Below are positions 30,343-37,682 of a stretch of 64,000 nucleotides of DNA, piece by piece. The notes under the pieces are model-generated. The model saw only the letters and a list, made by a program, of their open reading frames with translations, ran no database searches and was not told where the DNA came from. Location: the NCBI RefSeq assembly GCF_000717175.1, contig NZ_JNYD01000006.1, positions 124,001-188,000 on the forward strand, given 5' to 3'. The position numbers and the translations under genes are program-made. Every line of letters starts with the position of its first letter. Position 1 is the stretch's first letter. Source of the stretch: Pseudonocardia autotrophica (GTDB taxonomy: Bacteria; Actinomycetota; Actinomycetes; Mycobacteriales; Pseudonocardiaceae).

Positions 30343-32226
30343 ATGAGCACCGCCATCGCGATCGTGGGGGCCGGTCCGCGCGGCGTGGGGATCCTGGAGC
30401 GGATCTCGGCCAGCGCGCCCGAGCTGTTCGGCGACGCCCTGGACGTCCACCTCGTCGACCCGTACCCGGCGGGCGCCGGGCGCATCTGGCGCGACGCGCA
30501 GTCGCCGCTGCTGGCCATGAACTCGATGGCCGCCGACGTCACGATGTACACGGACGACTCGGTGGTGTGCGACGGGCCGATCATCCCCGGGCCGTCGTTC
30601 TGGGAGTGGGCGCAGGGGCTGTCCGAGGCCGACCTCGCCGACTGGCCGCCGGAGCTGGCCGCCGAGCTGCGCGCCGTCACCGCCTCGACGTTCCCGAGCC
30701 GCCGGCTGCAGAGCCGCTACCTCGCCGCGGTGCTGCGTGCGGTCGTCGCCGACCTGCCGGGCAACATCCGCGTGCACGTGCACGCCGCCCGCGCCACCGG
30801 GCTGACCGAGCGGGCCGGCCGGCAGGTGCTGGCCGTCGAGGGGGAGCCCGCGCTGACGGTCGACGCCGTGGTGCTCGCGTCGGGGCACCTCGACGCCACC
30901 CCGGCGCCGGACGAGCAGGCCCTGCTCGACGCCGCCACCGCGCGCGGGCTGCGCTACCTCCCGCCGGAGCAGACCACGGACTCGGACCTCTCGGTCGTCG
31001 AGCCGGGGGAGACGGTGATCGCGCGCGGGCTCGGGCTCGCGTTCGTCGACCTGATGGTGCTGCTGTTCGAGGGGCGCGGCGGCCGGTTCGAGGAGGGCCC
31101 CGGCGGGTTGACCTACGTTCCGTCGGGCCGGGAGCCGCGGCTGGTCGCCGGGTCGCCGCGCGGTGCCCCGTACCACTCCAAGACGCACTACCAGCTGCGC
31201 GCGGGCCGCCCGCCGGTGCCGCGGTTCCTCACCCCGGACGTGGTCGACGCGCTGCCGCGGCCGCTGGAGCTGCGCCGCGACCTCTGGCCGCTGATGGCCA
31301 AGGAGATCGCGTTCGGCTGGTACCACGAGCTGTTCCTGGGCCACCCCGAGCTCGTCGCGCTGCCTTGGGAGGAGTTCGAGCCGCGCTACGCCGCGCTCGA
31401 CTGGGACTCCCCGGAGATGACCGAGCTGCTGGCGTCGGCGGTCCCCGACCCGATCGACCGGCTCGACTTCGCGGCCCTGGACCGGCCGTTCGACGGGCTC
31501 GCGGCCGGGTCGCTGGAGGAGCTGCAGCCGCTGGTCCGGGCCAGGATCGCCGAGGACCTGCGCCAGCACACCGACGAGCGGCACACGCCGCACCTCGGCG
31601 CCTTCACGGCCATGCTCGCCGTCTACGGGGAGATCACCCGGGTGCAGGGCGCCGGGCTGCTCTCGGCCGTCTCGCGGGCCCGCGACGTCCCGTGGTGGCA
31701 GAGCTTCTTCAACTCGGTCGCGAGCGGCCCGCCCGGGTTCCGGGTCCGGCAGCTGCTGGCGCTCTCCGAGGCCGGGTTCGTGCAGTTCCTGGGCCCGGGC
31801 ATGTGGGTCGACCTCGACGACGACGGCTTCCGCGCGGGCAGCACCACGCTGGCCGGGGCGCCGCCGGTCCGGTCCACGATCCTCGTCGACGCCCGGCTGC
31901 CCGAACCCAGCGTCGAGCGCACAGCCGACCCGCTGCTGGCCGGCCTGCGCGCCACCGGCGAGGTGTCCGAGGAGGTACTGCGGGACGACTCGGGCGCGGT
32001 CCTGCGGCACACCGGGCTGGTCCGGGTGCGGCCGGCCGACGGGGCGCTCATCGACGCGGCCGGTCACGCCCACGCGCAGCGGTTCGCGGTCGGGCCGCAC
32101 ACCACCGTCAAGGTGGCGGGGGCCTTCACGCGGCCCGGGATGAACGCGCAGAGCCTGCGCTACAACGACGCCGTCGCTCGCGCCGTCCTGCTGTCCCTGC
32201 CGGGCGCGCGCAGCGCCGCCGCCTAG
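30343..32226 (+). CDS. FAD/NAD(P)-binding protein, large (627 aa)
   Basis: A 627-residue protein with an N-terminal Rossmann motif IAIVGAGPRGVG and the long conserved region of the FAD-NAD(P)-binding family (PF13454 type), including LAMNSMAADVTMYTD and VIARGLGLAFVDLMVLLFEGRGG (two short pieces). The C-terminal half has the VGPHTTVKVAGAF and NAQSLRYNDAVAR segments. It is probably a flavoprotein oxidoreductase, substrate unknown. GGGAGGA precedes the ATG at 30343. It is divergent from the acidic gene (222 bp between). Confidence 0.82.
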   Translation: MSTAIAIVGAGPRGVGILERISASAPELFGDALDVHLVDPYPAGAGRIWRDAQSPLLAMNSMAADVTMYTDDSVVCDGPIIPGPSFWEWAQGLSEADLADWPPELAAELRAVTASTFPSRRLQSRYLAAVLRAVVADLPGNIRVHVHAARATGLTERAGRQVLAVEGEPALTVDAVVLASGHLDATPAPDEQALLDAATARGLRYLPPEQTTDSDLSVVEPGETVIARGLGLAFVDLMVLLFEGRGGRFEEGPGGLTYVPSGREPRLVAGSPRGAPYHSKTHYQLRAGRPPVPRFLTPDVVDALPRPLELRRDLWPLMAKEIAFGWYHELFLGHPELVALPWEEFEPRYAALDWDSPEMTELLASAVPDPIDRLDFAALDRPFDGLAAGSLEELQPLVRARIAEDLRQHTDERHTPHLGAFTAMLAVYGEITRVQGAGLLSAVSRARDVPWWQSFFNSVASGPPGFRVRQLLALSEAGFVQFLGPGMWVDLDDDGFRAGSTTLAGAPPVRSTILVDARLPEPSVERTADPLLAGLRATGEVSEEVLRDDSGAVLRHTGLVRVRPADGALIDAAGHAHAQRFAVGPHTTVKVAGAFTRPGMNAQSLRYNDAVARAVLLSLPGARSAAA

Positions 32227-32243
32227 CCCCGCCCCCACACGGA

Positions 32244-32288
32244 CGAACGGCGCTCTCGCTCGCATCCGGTGAGCGAGAGCGCCGTTCG
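32244..32288. terminator. Convergent terminator hairpin, GAACGGCGC family copy 2
   Basis: A perfect 18-bp stem (32244-32261 with 32271-32288) and 9-nt loop between the convergent FAD protein and TauE genes. The arm begins CGAACGGCGCTCTCGCTC, matching the element at 7067-7113 at 16 of 18 arm positions. Confidence 0.85.
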
Positions 32289-32299
32289 CTCCGGGTTGG

Positions 32300-33280
32300 T
32301 CAGTCCTCGTCGGGGAGGGGGCGCGGGGTGGAGTCGGAGGGGATGCGCTCGGTCGACCCGCCGGCCGTCGCACCGGCCAGCTCCCGGCCCTCGGATGCCG
32401 GCTGCGCGGCCGCGGCGGCGCGGGTCCGGCGGAGCCGCTGCACCGAGACGGCGACCGCGGCGACCCAGGCCGCGACGATCAGCGTGTAGGCCACGGCGAG
32501 CACGGGGCCGGACGCGTCGAGCGCGTCGAGGATCGTGCGGGCGTTGGTGAACACGATGATGCCGCCGACCGCGGTGCCCAGCACCGGCGCGGGGATCTTC
32601 GTGACCAGCCAGGCCGCGATCGGCGCGGCGACCAGGCCGCCGAGCAGCAGGCCGCCGATCGTCCACGGGTCGAGGACGGCGCTGCCCAGCCCGAGCAGGA
32701 ACCCGATGCTGGCGAACAGCGCGACCAGGAACTCCGAGGTGTCCACGGACCCGATCACGGTGCGCGGCGCCGTCTTGCCCGCGGTCAGCAGCGCGGGCGT
32801 CGCGACGGGACCCCAGCCGCCGCCCCCGGTGGCGTCGACGAATCCGGCGACCAGGCCCAGCGGCGACAGGAACTTGGAGCGGTGCGGGGAGCGCCGGGCC
32901 GTGGCCTCGCGGGGCGGGCGGACCGAGAAGCGCAGCAGGATGTAGACGCCCAGCGCCAGCAGGATGCCGGCCATGATCGGGGCGGCGTCCTCGGTCGACA
33001 GCGCCGAGAGCACCGTCGCGCCGATGAAGGCGCCGATCGCGCCCGGCACGCCGAGACGGAGCACGAGCTTCCAGTCGACGTTGCCGAAGCGCCAGTGCGA
33101 GGCGCCGGCGGCGAGGGTGGTGCCGACCTCGGCGAGGTGCACGGAGGCGCTGGCGGCGGCCGGGTTCACGCCGGCGATCAGCAGCAGCGACGAGGACGTG
33201 ACGCCGTAGGCCATGCCCAGGGCGCCGTCGACGAGCTGGGCGCCGAGGCCGACCAGGGCGAAGACGATCAGGGTGCGCAT
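32300..33280 (-). CDS. TauE/SafE family permease
   Basis: A 326-residue membrane protein with about 8 helices and the two half-repeats of the TauE/SafE family: GAQLVDGALGMAYGVTSSS early and GLVAGFVDATGGGGWGPV in the middle. These carry sulfite, sulfonates or other anions. Next to the sulfate assimilation operon, with no CysTWA transporter in the window, it is a candidate sulfur-oxyanion transporter. I start at the ATG 33280. A 41-codon frame with its own promoter lies upstream on the same strand. Confidence 0.88.
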   Translation of the reverse strand: MRTLIVFALVGLGAQLVDGALGMAYGVTSSSLLLIAGVNPAAASASVHLAEVGTTLAAGASHWRFGNVDWKLVLRLGVPGAIGAFIGATVLSALSTEDAAPIMAGILLALGVYILLRFSVRPPREATARRSPHRSKFLSPLGLVAGFVDATGGGGWGPVATPALLTAGKTAPRTVIGSVDTSEFLVALFASIGFLLGLGSAVLDPWTIGGLLLGGLVAAPIAAWLVTKIPAPVLGTAVGGIIVFTNARTILDALDASGPVLAVAYTLIVAAWVAAVAVSVQRLRRTRAAAAAQPASEGRELAGATAGGSTERIPSDSTPRPLPDED

Positions 33281-33370
33281 TGCGGTGGTTCTCTCGCGAT
33301 GGTGGGCGCGCGCGGGCACGGCGAGCGGGCCTGGGCGCGGCGCGGTCGAGCAGGGGAGCGACGACGAGGT

Positions 33371-33496
33371 TCAGCGACAGAGCTCGTCGAAGGCGTGGCC
33401 GCGGCGCGACGGCCAGAACAGCTCCAGGTCCGAGACCCGGAGGGGCCGCACGGCGAAGGCGCCCGGGGAGAGCGGGCGCAGGTCGTCGGCGGGCAT
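33371..33496 (-). CDS. Leaderless 41-residue protein upstream of the TauE-like permease
   Basis: It reads MPADDLRPLSPGAFAVRPLR and continues to DELCR. It is unrecognised and is not of the RRHVDL sulfur-leader type. The case for it is the promoter: TTGAGC, 17 nt, CACGAT, then 6 nt to the ATG. Its stop lies 90 nt before the permease start, so it could be a small protein or an upstream frame that tunes permease expression. The single Cys is the penultimate residue. Confidence 0.55.
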   Translation of the reverse strand: MPADDLRPLSPGAFAVRPLRVSDLELFWPSRRGHAFDELCR

Positions 33497-33502
33497 GACC
33501 CC

Positions 33503-33531
33503 ATCGTGCGATCACGGGCGCGGAGGCTCAA
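33503..33531 (-). promoter_or_regulatory. Promoter of the 41-codon frame and TauE-like gene
   Basis: On the minus strand: -35 TTGAGC (33526-33531), 17-nt spacer, -10 CACGAT (33503-33508), with transcription start predicted at or next to the ATG at 33496. Confidence 0.6.
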
Positions 33532-33782
33532 CCGGGCGTCCGTGATGCGGGAGCAGCGGGAAATGTCCGGACGAAACGGTGCTGGTCGAGGCGGGGTTCT
33601 GACGTGCGGGGACGCGCAGGTTGATGATCGCTTCCGCCGATCGGCGTGGTCAGCCTCTCAGACCTGTCCGTCGCCCTGTCCGGTTCCTGTCTCAGAGGCA
33701 GCCGTGCGGGACCGGACATTTCGACTGTCCTCCGTGGCCGCACTACACGCCACTGACGATCAAGGTCGGTCCGAGGTGACAG
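33532..33782. other. Intergenic region with a widely spaced inverted repeat
   Basis: No convincing gene. AAATGTCCGG (33561-33570) and CCGGACATTT (33712-33721) form a perfect 10-bp inverted repeat 141 bp apart. Between them are several short GTCCG/CTGTCC repeats. It could be a decayed small mobile element or a regulatory region; I cannot decide. Confidence 0.35.
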
Positions 33783-33810
33783 CGCGCCGCCCGCGCCGGC
33801 ACGCGGCGCG
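33783..33810 (-). terminator. Hairpin at the end of the sulfate assimilation operon
   Basis: CGCGCCGC (33783-33790) pairs perfectly with GCGGCGCG (33803-33810) around a 12-nt loop, 9 nt beyond the sirB stop. Confidence 0.5.
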
Positions 33811-33819
33811 GCGGCCGGA

Positions 33820-34515
33820 TCAGGCTGCGGCGGGGAGAAGGGTCGCTGCGGTGGCGCGGTAGCGCGCCAGCACCACGTCGGCGATCGCGGGGTGGGCGCC
33901 GAGCGCCTCGGCGACGGGTGCGCCGGCGGCCTGCTCGTGCACCCGGTCGAGCAGGCGACCGGGGGCGAGGAACCAGGACGCGACGGCGATGCGGCGGACG
34001 CCGCGTTCCCGCAGCTCCGCGACCGCCTCGGCGATCCCGGGCGAGGCGGTGGCGAAGGCGGCGACCGTGTGCGGCCAGCGCTCCGCCAGCCGCTGCACGA
34101 CGGCGTTGGCGGCCTGGTGCGAGGAGCCCGTGCCGGCGAGCACGAGGCCCAGACCGGGGTCGCCGGGGGCCAGGCCGAGCGCGGCGAGCCGCTCGGCGGC
34201 GACGTCGAGCAGGGCGGGGTCGGGGCCGAGGACGTCGGCGACCTGGACGTGCGGCGCCCCCGACTCCTCCACGACGGCCGGGATGTCGACGCGCGCGTGG
34301 TACGCCGAGCCGAGCAGCAGCGGCACCACGACCGCGGGTCCGTCCAGGTCGGCCAGCACCTCGCCGAACCCGGGCTCGTGGAAGTCGAGGAAGGCGGGCC
34401 GGACGTCGAGCTCCGGGGCCCGTGCGCGCACGACGTCGACGAGATCCCGGACGGTCGTCGAGGACCGCGGGTCCCGGCTGCCGTGCGCGACGGCGACGAG
34501 GGTGGGCAACGCCAT
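33820..34515 (-). CDS. Sirohydrochlorin chelatase (CbiX/SirB family)
   Basis: A 231-residue two-half CbiX-type protein: LVAVAHGSRDPRS at the start with the metal-binding His, VVVPLLLGSAYHARVDI, and a second half with GTGSSHQAAN. It inserts Fe2+ into sirohydrochlorin to make siroheme, the cofactor of the sulfite reductase encoded 3 kb upstream in the same operon. Rv2393 near cysH is the comparable gene in M. tuberculosis. Confidence 0.88.
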   Translation of the reverse strand: MALPTLVAVAHGSRDPRSSTTVRDLVDVVRARAPELDVRPAFLDFHEPGFGEVLADLDGPAVVVPLLLGSAYHARVDIPAVVEESGAPHVQVADVLGPDPALLDVAAERLAALGLAPGDPGLGLVLAGTGSSHQAANAVVQRLAERWPHTVAAFATASPGIAEAVAELRERGVRRIAVASWFLAPGRLLDRVHEQAAGAPVAEALGAHPAIADVVLARYRATAATLLPAAA

Positions 34516-34560
34516 CAGAGGTCGGTTCCGATCACGCCGCCGCTCCCGTCCCGCGAGTGG

Positions 34561-35853
34561 TCACTCGGCGGGGCTCAGGGCCAGCGGCGTGCCGACCAGG
34601 CCGGCGGCGAGCGTGTTGCCCGTCGGCGGGTCGATCAGCAGGAAGCTGCCGGTGGCGCGGATGTCGGCGTACTCGTCGACCGGAAGCGGGTCCGCGGTGC
34701 GGACCGTGACCCGGCCGATGTCGTTGAGCGACAGGGCGTCCGCCTCGACCTCGGTGAGCGTGTCCGTGTCGATCCGCGACTCCGGGGCCCCCACCATGAC
34801 CTGGGTGGTCCGCGTGCCGTGCTTGAGGAGCAGGCGGGCGTTCGGCCGCAACGGCTTGTCGCTCAGCCAGCACAGGGTCGCGTCGATCTCCGAGGTCACG
34901 GCGGGCTGCGCGTCCGCCGCGACGAGCATGTCCCCGCGGGAGATGTCGATGTCGTCGGCGAGCCGGATCGTGACCGAGCGGCCGGCGGTGCCCTCGTCGA
35001 GCGGCCCGTCGGCGGTGTCGACGTGGGTCACCGTGGTCTCGCGGCCCTCCGGGAGCACCACCACGGTGTCGCCGGGCGCGACGGTGCCGGCGGCGATCTG
35101 CCCGGCGTAGCCCCGGTAGTCGTGCAGCTCCTCGGTGCGGGGGCGGATCACGTACTGCACCGGCATCCGGAAGGGCTTGGCCACCTCCGGCCCGACGACG
35201 GGGACGGACTCGAGGTGCCCGAGCAGCGTCGGCCCGTCGTACCAGGGGGTGTGCTCCGAGCGCTCCACCACGTTGTCCCCGACGAGCGCGGACACCGGGA
35301 TGGTCTGCACGGCGTCGTCGGCGAACCCGAGCGACCTCGCCAGCCCGGTGAACTCCTTCTCGATCGCCCGCAGCGTCTCCTCGTCGTACCCGACGAGGTC
35401 GATCTTGTTGATCGCCAGGACGAGCCGCGGGACGCGCAGCATCGCGAGCACGGTGGCGTGCCGGCGGGTCTGCTCGACGATCCCGTTGCGGGCGTCGACG
35501 AGCAGGACGCCGAGCTCCGCCGTGGACGCGCCGGTGACCGTGTTGCGCGTGTACTGGACGTGCCCCGGGGTGTCCGCGAGCACGAACTCGCGGGTCGGGG
35601 TGCCGAAGTACCGGTACGCGACGTCGATCGTGATGCCCTGCTCGCGCTCGGCGCGCAGACCGTCGACCAGCAGCGACAGGTCGGGCGTGGACAGTCCCTT
35701 GTCGACGGACGCACGCTGCACGGCCTCGATCTGGTCCGCGAGCACCGACTTGGTGTCGTAGAGCAGCCGCCCGACCAGCGTGGACTTGCCGTCGTCGACG
35801 GAGCCCGCCGTCGCGAACCGCAGAAGGTCCCTGTGAGATCCAGCAGAGCCCAT
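34561..35853 (-). CDS. cysN: Sulfate adenylyltransferase subunit 1 (GTPase)
   Basis: A 430-residue CysN without a fused APS kinase domain. G1 is GSVDDGKSTLVGRL, G3 DTPGH and G4 NKID, followed by EF-Tu-like domains II and III. With CysD it makes adenosine phosphosulfate from sulfate and ATP, driven by GTP hydrolysis. It starts 2 nt after the cysD stop. No cysC is seen, which fits direct reduction of APS by CysH. Confidence 0.95.
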   Translation of the reverse strand: MGSAGSHRDLLRFATAGSVDDGKSTLVGRLLYDTKSVLADQIEAVQRASVDKGLSTPDLSLLVDGLRAEREQGITIDVAYRYFGTPTREFVLADTPGHVQYTRNTVTGASTAELGVLLVDARNGIVEQTRRHATVLAMLRVPRLVLAINKIDLVGYDEETLRAIEKEFTGLARSLGFADDAVQTIPVSALVGDNVVERSEHTPWYDGPTLLGHLESVPVVGPEVAKPFRMPVQYVIRPRTEELHDYRGYAGQIAAGTVAPGDTVVVLPEGRETTVTHVDTADGPLDEGTAGRSVTIRLADDIDISRGDMLVAADAQPAVTSEIDATLCWLSDKPLRPNARLLLKHGTRTTQVMVGAPESRIDTDTLTEVEADALSLNDIGRVTVRTADPLPVDEYADIRATGSFLLIDPPTGNTLAAGLVGTPLALSPAE

Positions 35854-35855
35854 GA

Positions 35856-36770
35856 TCAGAAGTACCCCTCGCGCTTGCGGTCCTCCATGGCGGCCTCGGA
35901 GAGGCGGTCGTCGGCGCGGGTGGCGCCGCGCTCGGTGAGCCGGGAGGCGGTGACCTCGGCGATGATCTCGTCGAGCGTGGTGGCCGTGCTCTCGACGGCG
36001 CCGGTGCACGACCCGTCGCCGACCGTTCGGTAGCGGACCGAGAGGTTCTCGACCGTCTCGGTCGACCGCGGCCCGCCCCACGGGCCCTCGGCCAGCCACA
36101 TGCCGTCCCGCTTGTACACCTCGCGCCGGTGCGCGTAGTAGATCGACGGCAGCTCGATCTCCTCGCGCTGGATGTAGCGCCAGACGTCGAGCTCGGTCCA
36201 GTTGGAGATCGGGAACACCCGGACGTGCTCGCCGGGGGCGTGCCGTCCGTTGTAGAGGTTCCACAGCTCGGGGCGCTGCTTGCGCGGGTCCCAGCGGCCG
36301 AACGCGTCCCGGAGCGACATGATCCGCTCCTTGGCCCGCGCCCGCTCCTCGTCCCGGCGCCCGCCGCCGAACACGGCGTCGAACCTGTTCTCGACGATCG
36401 CGTCGAGCAGCGGCTGGGTCTGCAGCGGGTTGCGGGTGCCGTCCGCCCGCTCGACCAGCCGGCCGTCGTCGATGTAGTCCTGCACCTTCGCGACCTCGAG
36501 CCGCAGGCCCAGGCGCTCGACGATCGAGTCCCGGAAGTCGATGACCTCGTCGAAGTTGTGCCCGGTGTCCACGTGCAGCAGCGGGAACGGCACCGGCGCC
36601 GGTGCGAACGCCTTGACCGCGAGGTGCACCAGCAGCGTGGAGTCCTTGCCGCCGGAGAACAGGATCACCGGCCGGTCGAACTCGCCGGCGACCTCGCGGA
36701 AGATGTGGATGGACTCGGACTCGAGCGCGTCCAGCGCGTCGAGCGTCGCCTTCTTCTCCAGAGTGGTCAT
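35856..36770 (-). CDS. cysD: Sulfate adenylyltransferase subunit 2
   Basis: A 304-residue PP-loop ATP pyrophosphatase with FSGGKDSTLLVHLA (SGGKDS) near residue 40 and the C-terminal DRLSEAAMEDRKREGYF typical of CysD. It catalyses adenylation of sulfate with CysN, whose gene follows after 2 nt. It lies 31 nt after cysH in the operon. Confidence 0.96.
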   Translation of the reverse strand: MTTLEKKATLDALDALESESIHIFREVAGEFDRPVILFSGGKDSTLLVHLAVKAFAPAPVPFPLLHVDTGHNFDEVIDFRDSIVERLGLRLEVAKVQDYIDDGRLVERADGTRNPLQTQPLLDAIVENRFDAVFGGGRRDEERARAKERIMSLRDAFGRWDPRKQRPELWNLYNGRHAPGEHVRVFPISNWTELDVWRYIQREEIELPSIYYAHRREVYKRDGMWLAEGPWGGPRSTETVENLSVRYRTVGDGSCTGAVESTATTLDEIIAEVTASRLTERGATRADDRLSEAAMEDRKREGYF

Positions 36771-36801
36771 GCTCGATCCCTCGGTGCCCTCGCAAGCTCG
36801 G

Positions 36802-37515
36802 TCACGTGTGCAGCCCGCATTCGATCTTCGACGTGCCCGCCCAGCGGCCGCTGCGCGGGTCGGCCCCGGGGAGGGGCTTGGCGGTGCAGGGGGCGCAGCC
36901 GATGCTCGGGTACCCCGCCCCGACCAGCGGGTTCACCAGGATCCCGTGGTCGGCGATGTACTGCTCCATCTCCTCGTCGCTCCACGCCGCGATCGGGTTG
37001 ATCTTGACCAGCCCGAACTTCTCGTCGTAGGTGACCAGGGGGGTGTTCGCTCGGGTGGGGGCCTCGACGCGGCGGACGCCGGTGACCCAGGCGTCGTACT
37101 TCGCGAGGGTGTCCTGCAGCGGCGCGACCTTCCGCAGCGCGCAACACCGGTTCGGGTCGCGCGACCAGAGGTCCTTGCCCTCGGCGGCGTCCTGCTCGGC
37201 GACGGACTGCGCGGCCTGCGCGTTGACCATCCGCACGTCGTAGACCTGTTCGACGGCGTCGCGCGTGCCGATCGTCTCGGCGAAGTGGTAGCCGGTCTCC
37301 AGGAAGAGGATCTCCACGCCGGGCCGGGCCTTCGCGGCCAGGTCGACCAGGACGGCGTCCTGCATGTTCGAGGCGACGATCAGGCGGTCGCCGAAGGTCT
37401 CCGCGGCCCAGGCGAGCACCTGCTCGGCGGTCGCGTCCGGGCCCAGCTGCTCCGCGCCCTGCTCGGCGACGGCGCGCAGGTCGGTCTCCGTGGCGGTTCG
37501 GACAGCAGCGCTCAT
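36802..37515 (-). CDS. cysH: Adenylyl-sulfate (APS) reductase
   Basis: A 237-residue thioredoxin-dependent reductase. The four Cys that bind the [4Fe-4S] cluster in APS-type enzymes are present (C124-C125 and C207xxC210), and the catalytic Cys is C233 in IECGLHT. It reduces APS to sulfite. The ATG at 37515 overlaps the stop of the zinc-ribbon gene. The Cys pattern and lack of CysC argue for APS rather than PAPS as substrate. Confidence 0.94.
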   Translation of the reverse strand: MSAAVRTATETDLRAVAEQGAEQLGPDATAEQVLAWAAETFGDRLIVASNMQDAVLVDLAAKARPGVEILFLETGYHFAETIGTRDAVEQVYDVRMVNAQAAQSVAEQDAAEGKDLWSRDPNRCCALRKVAPLQDTLAKYDAWVTGVRRVEAPTRANTPLVTYDEKFGLVKINPIAAWSDEEMEQYIADHGILVNPLVGAGYPSIGCAPCTAKPLPGADPRSGRWAGTSKIECGLHT

Positions 37516-37682
37516 GACTCGACTCCCTCCGGGATCCCGATGCCCACGAACGTCACGACGAAGGTGCGCAGGCAGGACGCGCACCACCAGGCGGCACCGG
37601 GCACCTTCTCCGAACGCTCGGCGGGGGCGAGATCTTCCTCGCCGCAGTACGGGCAGTGGTACGGAACGACCCGCGAGGTCAC
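37512..37682 (-). CDS. Small zinc-ribbon protein of the sulfite reductase operon
   Basis: A 56-residue protein with two CxxC pairs (CPYC and CASC) spaced for a zinc ribbon, and a hydrophobic C-terminal segment. The GTG start overlaps the sir stop (GTGA) and its own end overlaps the cysH start, so it is translationally coupled on both sides. A small protein at this position also occurs between sir and cysH in streptomycetes, as I recall. Function unknown; a redox or assembly partner is a guess. Confidence 0.8.
   Translation of the reverse strand: MTSRVVPYHCPYCGEEDLAPAERSEKVPGAAWWCASCLRTFVVTFVGIGIPEGVES

Noticed and set aside
27516..30680. A 1054-codon frame extending upstream of the SsuD-like gene
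   Set aside because: A good ribosome binding site and family start are at 28607; the upstream part is a shadow of other genes.
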